This document shows positions 1 through 6,636 of a DNA stretch of 14,223 nt, in pieces. The notes beneath the pieces are model-generated. The model did not search any database. It was not told the DNA's origin and saw only the letters and a list, made by a program, of their open reading frames with translations. A program made the position numbers and the translations under genes. Each line of letters starts with the position of its first letter. Positions within the stretch are counted from its first letter, which is position 1. Source of the stretch: Bacteroides sp. CAG:770 (GTDB lineage Bacteria; Bacteroidota; Bacteroidia; Bacteroidales; UBA932); assembly GCA_000435075.1 (NCBI GenBank), contig FR890645.1:1-14223 (forward strand), read 5' to 3'.

Positions 1-409
1 CCGAAAATGTGGCGAAATGCCCCGAAAATGGCAGGTGGTTTCAAAAGATTTTTATGATTCTTAAATTTTAATGATGATTTTTAAATCTTTGTGGGCTCAA
101 AAACCACTTCATTTATACTTTTGAAATCACAGAAATGTGGACATGTTATGCCGGCAGGGGCATTCGGAGCGGTACGCCCCGTTGGGGCTATCCCTCCCAC
201 CGCTACCGCGGCAGGCCAAAGCCCCTTGATTTTCGACCCTCTTGACAACTAAAGTCTGGCGTTACGCATTAATTATCAGAAAGTTATCCGGTCATAAGAG
301 ATCCAAGAGATAGCAACGAAATGGGGTCTTGACAGGAGCGCCTCGCTCCATACCAGCCTGTAATATATTAGCATACAACATATTACAGTCGCGAAACCCA
401 AACTGACAA
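1..409. other. Noncoding stretch rich in self-complementary arms
   Basis: I see no supported gene here. Positions 1-145 are AT-rich. Positions 150-225 are abruptly GC-rich and contain several mutually complementary arms, including GCCCC at 176-180 facing GGGGC at 184-188, and AGCGGT facing ACCGCT. A perfect 6-bp hairpin GGAGCG/CGCTCC lies at 335-349. On the minus strand an open frame starts with TTG at 248 and begins SRGSKI, the same residues that open the frame at 410 on the plus strand, because both lie in arms of the 22-bp inverted repeat. I do not call that frame a gene. Confidence 0.5.
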
Positions 410-432
410 ATGTCAAGAGGTTCGAAAATAAA
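226..432. repeat. 22-bp inverted repeat flanking a 163-bp segment
   Basis: The minus-strand sequence of 226-247 and the plus-strand sequence of 411-432 match at 20 of 22 positions; the shared blocks are TGTCAAGAGG and TCGAAAAT, separated by one differing base. The arms enclose 248-410. The right arm overlaps the first codons of the LytTR remnant. This architecture is that of a site-specific inversion segment or of paired recombinase core sites, but no recombinase gene is in the window, so function is inferred only from geometry. Confidence 0.6.
358..388. repeat. 9-bp perfect palindrome (operator- or hairpin-like)
   Basis: CTGTAATAT at 358-366 is the exact reverse complement of ATATTACAG at 380-388, with a 13-nt spacer. 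It lies inside the segment flanked by the 22-bp inverted repeat and about 20 bp before the LytTR reading frame. It could be a dyad operator or an RNA hairpin; there is no following T-run, so a terminator is unlikely. Confidence 0.5.
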
Positions 433-907
433 TTACCGAAACAAGGCATATACATCGGTCTGGAGCGCTACCTTGAAGTGTTCGAACAACTCCAGGAAGA
501 CACATAGTTCGAAGCAGAAACTGATTCTCAATGTTGATCAAGATATCGTAATTGTATCAGTGGCCAATATTGTCTATATTTACACAGATTTCAGAGTCAC
601 AAGGGTTTACCTCAAAGATGGAAATTGGGCAACCGCAAACGTGTCTCTGCTGCAACTATATGCCAGTCTGGATTCGAATATGTTCTTCCGTGCTAACCGA
701 CAGACAATTGTCAATGTGAAATATATTGCCCGCATCGCCTATATCCGATCTCGGGAATTCAGAATACATTTGCATCCCCCGTTTGATGACGTGGATATCT
801 TTAGTAACCTTCAAAAAAAAACCTGCCTCATCTTAAGGAATCTTTTCGGTCTATATCTGTTTTCTCATCAGTCATGTGCCACCGGCACACTCCTTCTTCG
901 AAAATAG
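410..907 (+). pseudogene. LytTR DNA-binding domain remnant, frame-disrupted
   Basis: Residues about 37-115 of this frame resemble a LytTR DNA-binding domain, the output domain of LytR/AgrA-type response regulators; the clearest part is FFRANRQTIVNVKYI. No receiver domain is present. Two breaks are visible. Upstream, the neighbouring frame from 364 reads GLERYLEVFEQLQEDT and then stops near 508, which looks like the linker that normally precedes LytTR. Downstream, after SNLQKK, an A9 tract (813-821) shifts the frame; adding one A would read NLPHLKESF, a normal LytTR ending, while the actual tail is unlike the family. I therefore call it a pseudogene. An expressed LytTR-only protein or a sequencing error in the A9 tract remain possible. 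It runs convergent to thiC. Confidence 0.6.
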
Positions 908-946
908 ATCTATCCTCGAAAATTTTCTCCTAATCTGAGGCAGGTT
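820..946. repeat. 11-bp inverted repeat at the 3' end of the LytTR remnant
   Basis: AACCTGCCTCA at 820-830 and TGAGGCAGGTT at 936-946 are exact reverse complements 105 nt apart, with weaker continued similarity inward. The left arm starts inside the A9 tract where the LytTR frame breaks. It could be the ends of a small inserted element or a long-range hairpin at the gene end; no target-site duplication is apparent. Confidence 0.4.
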
Positions 947-983
947 ATTTTCTTCACGTTACTTATCACTCCGAACAGAAAGC

Positions 984-1016
984 AGATCTTATCTCTTTGC
1001 TGAAGAAATAAGATCT
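984..1016 (-). terminator. Hairpin downstream of thiC
   Basis: AGATCTTAT (984-992) pairs with ATAAGATCT (1008-1016), and the stem continues inward for about five more pairs after one mismatch. It begins 22 nt beyond the thiC stop. In the thiC direction it is followed by GCTTTCTGTT, a poor U-tract, so it may be an imperfect terminator or a stabilising 3' hairpin shared with the convergent LytTR remnant. Confidence 0.5.
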
Positions 1017-1037
1017 CATCGCTTGAAATACCTTTCC

Positions 1038-2732
1038 TTATTTTTTGAATTTCCTCAAATCATGGGAAAGTCTGGCGGCGCAGAAATCAGGACCGCACAT
1101 GGTGCAGTATTCTCCGTCAGTATGGCCTGCCTCCTCAAAATATTGGAGGGCACGTCCCGGGTCAAGAGACAGATGGAACTGGTCACGCCAGCGGAACTCG
1201 AAACGCGCCTTGGACAAGGCATTGTCACGGAGGAACGCACCCGGATGTCCTTTGGCGAGATCCGCAGCGTGTGCGGCAATCTTGTATGTTACTACACCTA
1301 CGCGGACATCCTCCTTGTCAGGAAGTGCAAGATGCTCCTTCGGTGTCACATAACAAAGCATAGCTGTCCCCAGCCACGCAATCTGGGCACCTCCGATAGC
1401 TGAAGTTATGTGGTCATAACCAGGAGCAATATCAGTTACCAGAGGTCCAAGTGTATAGAATGGTGCTTCATGGCATTTGGCAATCTGACGTTCCATATTT
1501 TCCTGGATCTTATGCATTGGAACATGACCAGGGCCCTCGATGAAAGCCTGGACATTTTTTGCCCATGCACGCGTTACCAATTCACCCATAGTATCTAACT
1601 CAGCGAACTGTGCAGCATCATTGGCATCGGCAATACAACCCGGACGGAGGCCATCACCGAGAGACAATGCCACATCATAGTTGGAAACGATGTCGCAGAT
1701 ATCGTCGAAATGCTCGTACAGGAAACTCTCCTTATTAAATAGGAGGCACCACTTGCTCATGATACTTCCTCCACGGCTCACGATACCGCATAGACGGTTG
1801 TCTGCCAAGTGGACGTTCTCCAGACGGATTCCGGCGTGGATGGTAAAGTAATCGACCCCCTGCTCGCACTGCTCTATCAATGTGTCGCGATAGACCTCCC
1901 AATTCAAGTCCGCCACATTGCCCTTGACTTTTTCCAGAGCCTGATAGATCGGAACGGTACCTACAGGAACAGGTGAATTTCTGATGATCCACTCCCTGGT
2001 CTCATGAATGTTGGCTCCGGTAGAAAGGTCCATCACCGTATCTCCACCCCATTTGCAGGACCAAACGGCCTTGTCCACCTCCTCATCAATGTTGGAAGTC
2101 GTGGCCGAGTTACCGATATTGGCATTGATCTTCACCAAAAAGTTTCTGCCGATTATCATTGGCTCGCTCTCGGGGTGATTGATATTTGCCGGAAGCACCG
2201 CGCGGCCGCGGGCGATTTCGTCGCGCACGAATTCCGGTGTGATGTAACTGTCAATGCCGGCTTCCTTGCATTTCATGTTCTCTCGAATGGCAACATACTC
2301 CATTTCCGGAGTGATGATTCCGGCTTTCGCGTATGCCATCTGAGTGATATTCTTGCCCTCAATTGCCCTGCGAGGCAGTTTGATATGGCCGAAACGGAGA
2401 CTGTCCAACAAATGATCTTCGAGGCGCTGACGGCCATAATCACTTGAAACACAGCCTAGTTCCTCAGTATCATTGCGCTCGATTATCCATTTTTCCCGCA
2501 TCCTCGGCAAGCCCTGTTTAAGGTCAACCTGATATTCCGGGTCGCTATATGGACCGCTGGTATCATAGATATACACAGGCTCGTTCGGTTCCATGTGAGG
2601 CACACCGTTTTCATCTTTGGTTACAGTAGGAGTGAGATTGACCTTCATCATGCCCACTCTTATTTCCGGGTACAATGTTCCCGACAGATACGCCTTTTCT
2701 CTTTGGGCGTAAGCTTTGTTGTCTGCTGGCAT
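1038..2732 (-). CDS. thiC: Phosphomethylpyrimidine synthase ThiC
   Basis: ThiC is a cytosolic radical-SAM enzyme that rearranges aminoimidazole ribonucleotide into hydroxymethylpyrimidine phosphate, the pyrimidine half of thiamine. The 564 residues are alignable in memory to the family along their whole length. The C-terminal cluster motif CxxCxxxxC is present (C543, C546, C551) in CTMCGPDFC. Other family segments seen are TSNIDEEVDKAVWSCKWGGD, FTIHAGI, SLGDGLRPG and IEGPGHVPMH. The length fits shorter bacterial ThiC proteins; E. coli ThiC has a longer N-terminus. The ATG at 2732 is the first in-frame start downstream of the riboswitch and gives MPADNKAYAQREKAYL. No other thiamine gene is adjacent, so it appears to be a single-gene unit controlled by the TPP riboswitch, divergent from rmuC. 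Confidence 0.97.
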   Translation of the reverse strand: MPADNKAYAQREKAYLSGTLYPEIRVGMMKVNLTPTVTKDENGVPHMEPNEPVYIYDTSGPYSDPEYQVDLKQGLPRMREKWIIERNDTEELGCVSSDYGRQRLEDHLLDSLRFGHIKLPRRAIEGKNITQMAYAKAGIITPEMEYVAIRENMKCKEAGIDSYITPEFVRDEIARGRAVLPANINHPESEPMIIGRNFLVKINANIGNSATTSNIDEEVDKAVWSCKWGGDTVMDLSTGANIHETREWIIRNSPVPVGTVPIYQALEKVKGNVADLNWEVYRDTLIEQCEQGVDYFTIHAGIRLENVHLADNRLCGIVSRGGSIMSKWCLLFNKESFLYEHFDDICDIVSNYDVALSLGDGLRPGCIADANDAAQFAELDTMGELVTRAWAKNVQAFIEGPGHVPMHKIQENMERQIAKCHEAPFYTLGPLVTDIAPGYDHITSAIGGAQIAWLGTAMLCYVTPKEHLALPDKEDVRVGVVTYKIAAHAADLAKGHPGAFLRDNALSKARFEFRWRDQFHLSLDPGRALQYFEEAGHTDGEYCTMCGPDFCAARLSHDLRKFKK

Positions 2733-2842
2733 AAATGCTTTCTATTAATATGTTACTATGTAAGAACAATGCCGGAATACAGAGCAAAGCCTGCTGGCGG
2801 AAATCACTTAAGCCCCTTTGAATGCCCGTTTTCAAGTGAATT

Positions 2843-2916
2843 GTATCCCTGCGGCAGCATTATCTGCATCAGGTTCAATGGGTATAATCTCAGCCGATTT
2901 GTCAGCACCCCGTAAT
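2843..2916 (-). promoter_or_regulatory. TPP riboswitch (THI element)
   Basis: Read on the minus strand, the element has the conserved THI-box parts in order: ACGGGGTGC, then CGGCTGAGA, an ACCC segment, GAACCTGAT, a GATAATGC segment, and GCAGGGA. These build the pyrimidine- and pyrophosphate-sensing arms of the thi-box aptamer. It sits in the thiC leader with about 110 nt before the start codon. That spacer has a TCACTT/AAGTGA pair (2804-2809 with 2834-2839) that may belong to the expression platform; no clear U-tract terminator is seen, so control could be at translation. High TPP should lower thiC expression. Confidence 0.95.
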
Positions 2917-2925
2917 GTTCGCTGG

Positions 2926-2933
2926 CAAATATA
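2926..2933 (-). promoter_or_regulatory. Bacteroidota-type -7 box for the thiC leader
   Basis: The minus strand reads TATATTTG, an exact match to the TAnnTTTG -7 consensus of Bacteroides promoters. It lies 10-17 nt before the first conserved riboswitch base, the position expected if transcription begins at the aptamer. I do not find a convincing TTTG -33 element at the usual distance. Confidence 0.6.
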
Positions 2934-3013
2934 GAAAAAATTCAATAACTTGGTTGTAGGAATGTAAGATTTTCCGTATAATCGGGATATTATAGAAAAG
3001 AGAGTTTATAGAT

Positions 3014-4471
3014 ATGGAAATTTTGATTTCATTTTTGGGAGGCGCCGTCGTGGCAGCCTTTGTTGTGGCTCTAGTTTTCAAGAGTAAAATGAGCCAGGCC
3101 GTAGAAATAGCCAAGGCCGGACTGGAGGCTGACTTCAAGTCGAAACTCGCGAAAAGCGACGCAGATCTGGCTCACGCCGAAAAGGATGCCGAAGGGTTAA
3201 GGTCAATGATAGAACAGGAGCGTGTCAATGCCAATGCCAAAGTGGCCGAGGTGAAGGCTGACATGGAAAAGCGTAACAATGAGTCACTTGAGGCGCTCGA
3301 GCGGAAGAACAGGGAGATGATGGCTGCTCTTCAGGAGAAGTTCAATGAGACCATCGGAAAGGTTACAGCCCAAGTCAAGGCCGATACCAATGACATGCTC
3401 AAGGCAAGTCAGAAGGAGTTCGCCGAGTCCAGCAATCAGAGCATCGGGCAGATTCTTAATCCGCTCAAGGAAAACATCGCCCAACTGAAGGTGACGATGG
3501 AAAATGGCAGTACTGCCCAAGCCAAGATGCATGGTGAAATCGAGCAGCAGATCAAGGGTCTCATGGAATTCAGCGATGCCACACGAAAGAGCGCGGACGA
3601 GTTGGCAGCCGCATTTAGGCACGGAAGCAAAATCCAGGGAGACTGGGGCGAGATTCAATTGAAAAACTTGCTTGAGACTCAAGGACTCAAATGCGGGATT
3701 CATTTCGATATACAGCCTACTCTCAGAGATCAGGAAGGGAAGGCTCTTAAAAGTGAAGACGGCAATCTCATGCGTCCGGACGTCATTCTGCATCTTGACC
3801 AGAGGCGTGAGGTAATCATCGACTCAAAGGTATCATTGACAGCTTTCGCAAATTATGTCAATGCCGATAATGACATTGACAAAGAGCGTTATCTGAAGGA
3901 GCATATTGCCAGCATCAAGAGGCATGTGGATGAACTTGCGAAAAAAGACTATTCGAAATATGTGGTCGCACCGAAGATTTCTGCAGGCTACGTGATAATG
4001 TTTGTGCCGCATGCCGGTGCGCTTTGGACGGCATTGAATGCGGAACCTGGACTCTGGAGGGATGCAGCGGACAAAAATGTCTGCATAGCTGATGAACAAA
4101 GCCTTTATGGTGCCCTCAAGATGGTCAGTCTGACATGGACTCAAATTGCCCAGGCCAATAATCATGCACAGGTTTATGCTCTTGCATCCGAGATAATCAA
4201 TCGTCTCGGAATGTTTCTGGAAAACTACAAGAAGGTCGGTGATAGCATTCAGAATGCCTTGAATTCATACGAGGCATCATCCAAGAAACTGAAGGGCGGC
4301 AGCCAGAGTGTGTTCACCACTGCCAGCCAGTTGGTAAAGCTTGGGGCCAAGAATGATGGCAAGCATCATATTCCCGAAGAATTCATTGACATTGATGAAA
4401 TTCCGGAACTGGAAGAATCTGCTGACAATCAGTCTATTGTGACTCCGGCGGAGCCCAAGAGCGGAGAATAA
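3014..4471 (+). CDS. rmuC: DNA recombination protein RmuC
   Basis: RmuC-family proteins are linked to limiting recombination at DNA inverted repeats and carry a predicted PD-(D/E)XK nuclease-like fold. This 485-residue protein has the normal layout: an N-terminal membrane anchor (about residues 3-22, hydrophobic, followed by KSK), a long charged coiled coil (about 30-190), and the RmuC domain (about 200-400). Family motifs seen are GDWGEIQLKNLLE (209-221), RPDV (254-257) and IIDSKVSL, in which D270 and K272 fit the nuclease-like acid/lysine pair. The acidic, Glu-rich C-terminal tail is probably flexible. The ATG at 3014 places the membrane anchor at the very start. The gene is divergent from thiC, ends in its own terminator and looks intact, so any phage insertion lies outside it. 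Confidence 0.93.
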   Translation: MEILISFLGGAVVAAFVVALVFKSKMSQAVEIAKAGLEADFKSKLAKSDADLAHAEKDAEGLRSMIEQERVNANAKVAEVKADMEKRNNESLEALERKNREMMAALQEKFNETIGKVTAQVKADTNDMLKASQKEFAESSNQSIGQILNPLKENIAQLKVTMENGSTAQAKMHGEIEQQIKGLMEFSDATRKSADELAAAFRHGSKIQGDWGEIQLKNLLETQGLKCGIHFDIQPTLRDQEGKALKSEDGNLMRPDVILHLDQRREVIIDSKVSLTAFANYVNADNDIDKERYLKEHIASIKRHVDELAKKDYSKYVVAPKISAGYVIMFVPHAGALWTALNAEPGLWRDAADKNVCIADEQSLYGALKMVSLTWTQIAQANNHAQVYALASEIINRLGMFLENYKKVGDSIQNALNSYEASSKKLKGGSQSVFTTASQLVKLGAKNDGKHHIPEEFIDIDEIPELEESADNQSIVTPAEPKSGE

Positions 4472-4490
4472 TATCTCAATTATCATTGAC

Positions 4491-4538
4491 AGCCCGACCG
4501 GTCACCAAAGTTTTTTTGCAACCGGCTGGGCTATTTTC
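4491..4538 (+). terminator. rmuC terminator
   Basis: The stem is AGCCC plus CCGGT (4491-4502) against ACCGG and GGGCT (4521-4532), with one wobble and one mismatch between the two blocks. It is followed by ATTTTCC, and it begins 20 nt after the rmuC stop. The loop contains T7, which may also act as a termination signal. Confidence 0.7.
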
Positions 4539-4860
4539 CATTAATTGACTATCTTAGACATCGGAAAACAACGGCTCCGACTGATGGGCACAGATTATTC
4601 CCTACATTTTTAGCGCAAATTGTCAATGAATATGATACATAGAGTCAATGTCGAGTTCCCTGATGTTTACATTCTGGTAAGACTATATCGTAATTTCAGC
4701 AGGCCTTGGGATGAATTTCATCAGAGTATTCAGCCGGCGATATCTATAATCGGCAAAACCAATCGTGATGAAATACAAAACCAAATGCGACTAAAGTTCG
4801 CCAGAAAACTGCAAAAACGAAATGTGATAGAAAAATCGCGCACATCATACTCACAGAAAT
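4539..4860. other. Gene-poor interval, possible host/phage junction
   Basis: No recognisable gene, RNA or mobile element is seen. An 86-codon frame (4620-4880, plus) starts with ATG but has no family resemblance, is rich in Lys, Arg and Asn, and runs into the arm of the next terminator, so I do not annotate it as a gene. No tRNA or integrase lies here. The interval separates intact rmuC from the minus-strand phage-like block. Confidence 0.5.
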
Positions 4861-4896
4861 GGCTCTCAAACGTTAATTGAATACGTTTTGAGAGCC
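4861..4896. terminator. Strong hairpin terminator ending the minus-strand block
   Basis: GGCTCTCAAACGT (4861-4873) pairs with ACGTTTTGAGAGCC (4883-4896) with a single bulged base. A-rich and T-rich flanks on either side (GAAAT and TTTCC) make it plausible in both directions. It begins 22 nt after the stop of the thymidylate-synthase-like gene and most likely terminates that transcript. Confidence 0.75.
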
Positions 4897-4918
4897 TTTC
4901 CAATAGAGTGTATCACCA

Positions 4919-5554
4919 TCAGACATTCAACTCAAATTTGACTTCCTCACCTGCCAATAGTCGTTCAGTATTTAGCAGATTGTTTTCATAGATGTGGGCA
5001 TTCCCCAAAAATAGGGTTATGGACTTCAATGGCAAGTCAATCTGTCTCGATATCAGATACAGATGGTAAATGTCAGACGGCAAGCCTAAACTTGCATCTG
5101 AACTGCGTTGATAAGCCGTAAGCACAAGTTCTCCATCCTCGATCTGGAACTGAACCAAAGACAGGCACGGTGCCTGATTGCTTTCAGCATCCGTTGCTCC
5201 GAGAAACAGCACATAGTTTTTACTGCTCCTCTTTTCCTTATTTATCTTGGCCACAAGCGGTGGCAGTTTCTCGAAGTATGTAGGATATGAGTTCACAAGG
5301 ATAAGTCCGACATAGTCCCACCAAGAGATGCCGACTTCACGGTACTTCTCCACATTCCGCTCCCCGTGCGTAAACAAGTCCAGTTCACTCCTCAATTTCT
5401 TTCTTGCGAGGTTATGTTCTTCGAATATGTCAAGAAGGTCACCAGGGGTCAGAGACAGCTGCTGATTCAATAGGTATTTTATTGCCCCCTTCTTATTCTG
5501 CTGCATCTTCCCGTCCAACAGAATATGCTGTAAAATTTGATGATATTTGTTCAT
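4919..5554 (-). CDS. Divergent thymidylate synthase/dCMP hydroxymethylase-fold protein
   Basis: Thymidylate synthase (TS) methylates dUMP with folate. These 211 residues align along most of E. coli TS: E57 fits E58, W78/W79 fit the IWDEW segment, APC at 128-130 holds the nucleophile Cys (C146), YQRSSD (148-153) gives R150, S151 and D153 (R166, S167, D169), and GNAHIYEN gives H187 and Y189 (H207, Y209). LGLPSDI has Asp161 where TS has Asn177; T4 dCMP hydroxymethylase also has Asp there and prefers cytosine. The phosphate-binding arginines of the RTGTG and SRR segments are missing, and the TS C-terminal tail is absent (22 residues follow Y189). It may modify a dCMP-like substrate, or it may have lost activity. 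It follows the methyltransferase by 67 bp, which suggests a modification role. A host origin is not excluded. Confidence 0.75.
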   Translation of the reverse strand: MNKYHQILQHILLDGKMQQNKKGAIKYLLNQQLSLTPGDLLDIFEEHNLARKKLRSELDLFTHGERNVEKYREVGISWWDYVGLILVNSYPTYFEKLPPLVAKINKEKRSSKNYVLFLGATDAESNQAPCLSLVQFQIEDGELVLTAYQRSSDASLGLPSDIYHLYLISRQIDLPLKSITLFLGNAHIYENNLLNTERLLAGEEVKFELNV

Positions 5555-5621
5555 ATTTGATAGATTTAGTCTTCTATATAGATAACCATCAGAACGCCTT
5601 TCAAATGGCTAAAAATGGCCG

Positions 5622-6443
5622 CTATTCGCCCCCCCCCACTTGTTCAAATAGGTTCTGTTGGCGCTGCTCCTCATAGTTGCATACCATCCATTCTTCCTGC
5701 TTCCTGCGTGATGTTTTCGACGCGCTTATTGTTCTCTCGATACGGTGAATTGTCCAGCCGTTTTTCTCGGCGTACCTTTCAATAGGGCCATATGGGAACA
5801 TTGTCAGCATGAATTTGCCCTTGACTGTTTCCAGCAACTGAAGGAGTTCTTCCATATTTCTGTCTGAGAACACGCCCTCATAGTGACCACAGTCGCTGTT
5901 GATGTATGGAGGGTCAACGAAATGGAACGCATCATCGCAATCGTATGTCTGGATTACATCGAGAGCGTTCCTATTCTCGATAGTGACATGTTCAAGCCGC
6001 CGGCATATCTGCTCGGTGAATTCGTCCTTGGCGTTCTGGACTTTCTTTGGCATACCACCTCCGAAGTCGTACCCGAAAGAGCCGTCCATCATTGACGCAA
6101 AAGACATCCTGCACAACGCCCAGACCGCCCAAGCACGTTGGGCTGGGGAGAAGAATTCCGGATAGGCATTTATGTGGGCCGCATGGGCGTGAAGGTCCCG
6201 GCTGTGCAGGGTTTTGTCAATCTCGGTCTTCAAGTCTCGATAATAGACTTGCGCCGTCCAATAGAAGTTTGTAAGCTCCATATTGATGTCATTTATGATC
6301 TCCGCTTCTACAGGAGACTTGGCGAACAATACGGCTGCCCCGCCACAAAAGGCTTCCGTATAAAGCCGATGTGACGGTATGAGAGGGATTATGTGCTTCA
6401 GCATCGTCTGTTTCCCTCCATAATAGGAAATAGGTGTTCTCAT
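5622..6443 (-). CDS. D12-class DNA adenine N6-methyltransferase
   Basis: The enzyme transfers methyl from S-adenosylmethionine to adenine N6 in DNA. Using the ATG at 6443, the 273-residue protein starts MRTPISYYGGKQTM, the usual N-terminus of the D12 (Dam-like) class. AFCGGAAVLF is the cofactor-binding motif I, and DPPY (177-180) is catalytic motif IV. A longer frame from 6497 adds 18 residues, but these come from the self-complementary element and are not family-like, so I reject that start. The target site cannot be read from sequence. A G9 tract near the 3' end codes the terminal Gly residues; slippage there would change only the last few residues. In a phage it could protect DNA from restriction or time replication. 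No endonuclease partner is adjacent. Confidence 0.9.
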   Translation of the reverse strand: MRTPISYYGGKQTMLKHIIPLIPSHRLYTEAFCGGAAVLFAKSPVEAEIINDINMELTNFYWTAQVYYRDLKTEIDKTLHSRDLHAHAAHINAYPEFFSPAQRAWAVWALCRMSFASMMDGSFGYDFGGGMPKKVQNAKDEFTEQICRRLEHVTIENRNALDVIQTYDCDDAFHFVDPPYINSDCGHYEGVFSDRNMEELLQLLETVKGKFMLTMFPYGPIERYAEKNGWTIHRIERTISASKTSRRKQEEWMVCNYEEQRQQNLFEQVGGGE

Positions 6444-6474
6444 ATCTGTTGAATTAAAAATTATTGTTACCTTT

Positions 6475-6573
6475 GTCCCTGTACCACCCATACGCACAAA
6501 GCGTCACCATGCAAACGAGGGACTTACACCCGGCTTTGCGTGGTAACGCTCTTGTGTAAGAGGTGGGTGGTAC
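6475..6573. other. Highly self-complementary intergenic element
   Basis: The 193-bp gap between the muralytic gene and the methyltransferase contains nested pairings. The outer stem is 10 perfect bp (6481-6490 with 6564-6573). The inner stem is 16 bp with one mismatch and one wobble (6500-6515 with 6535-6550), extendable by CACAA/TTGTG (6495-6499 with 6552-6556). The 19-nt apical loop has AGGGAC (6518-6523), complementary to 6475-6480, and CTTACAC (6523-6529), complementary to GTGTAAG (6554-6560), which would form a pseudoknot or an alternative fold. A TACCTTTG box (6468-6475, plus) precedes it. It could be a structured leader of the methyltransferase mRNA, a small RNA, or a DNA protein-binding site. 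I know no family that fits. Confidence 0.55.
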
Positions 6574-6636
6574 TATTTCTTACAGGTCGGGAGTTTTTTA
6601 TTTACAGCCACTCCCAAGGCTGCATCCATTTCAAGT

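Noticed and set aside
820..946. A MITE-like inserted element
   Set aside because: Only 11-bp arms, no target-site duplication and no second copy in the window; kept only as an inverted repeat.
1023..2447. Plus-strand frames across the thiC region
   Set aside because: They are antisense shadows of a fully conserved ThiC reading frame.
4620..4880. 86-codon plus-strand frame downstream of rmuC
   Set aside because: No family resemblance, it runs into the arm of a terminator hairpin, and there is no neighbouring support; it is probably chance.
6443..6497. Longer methyltransferase start adding 18 residues
   Set aside because: The added residues come from the self-complementary element and do not resemble the family; MRTPISYYGGK at 6443 is the normal D12 start.
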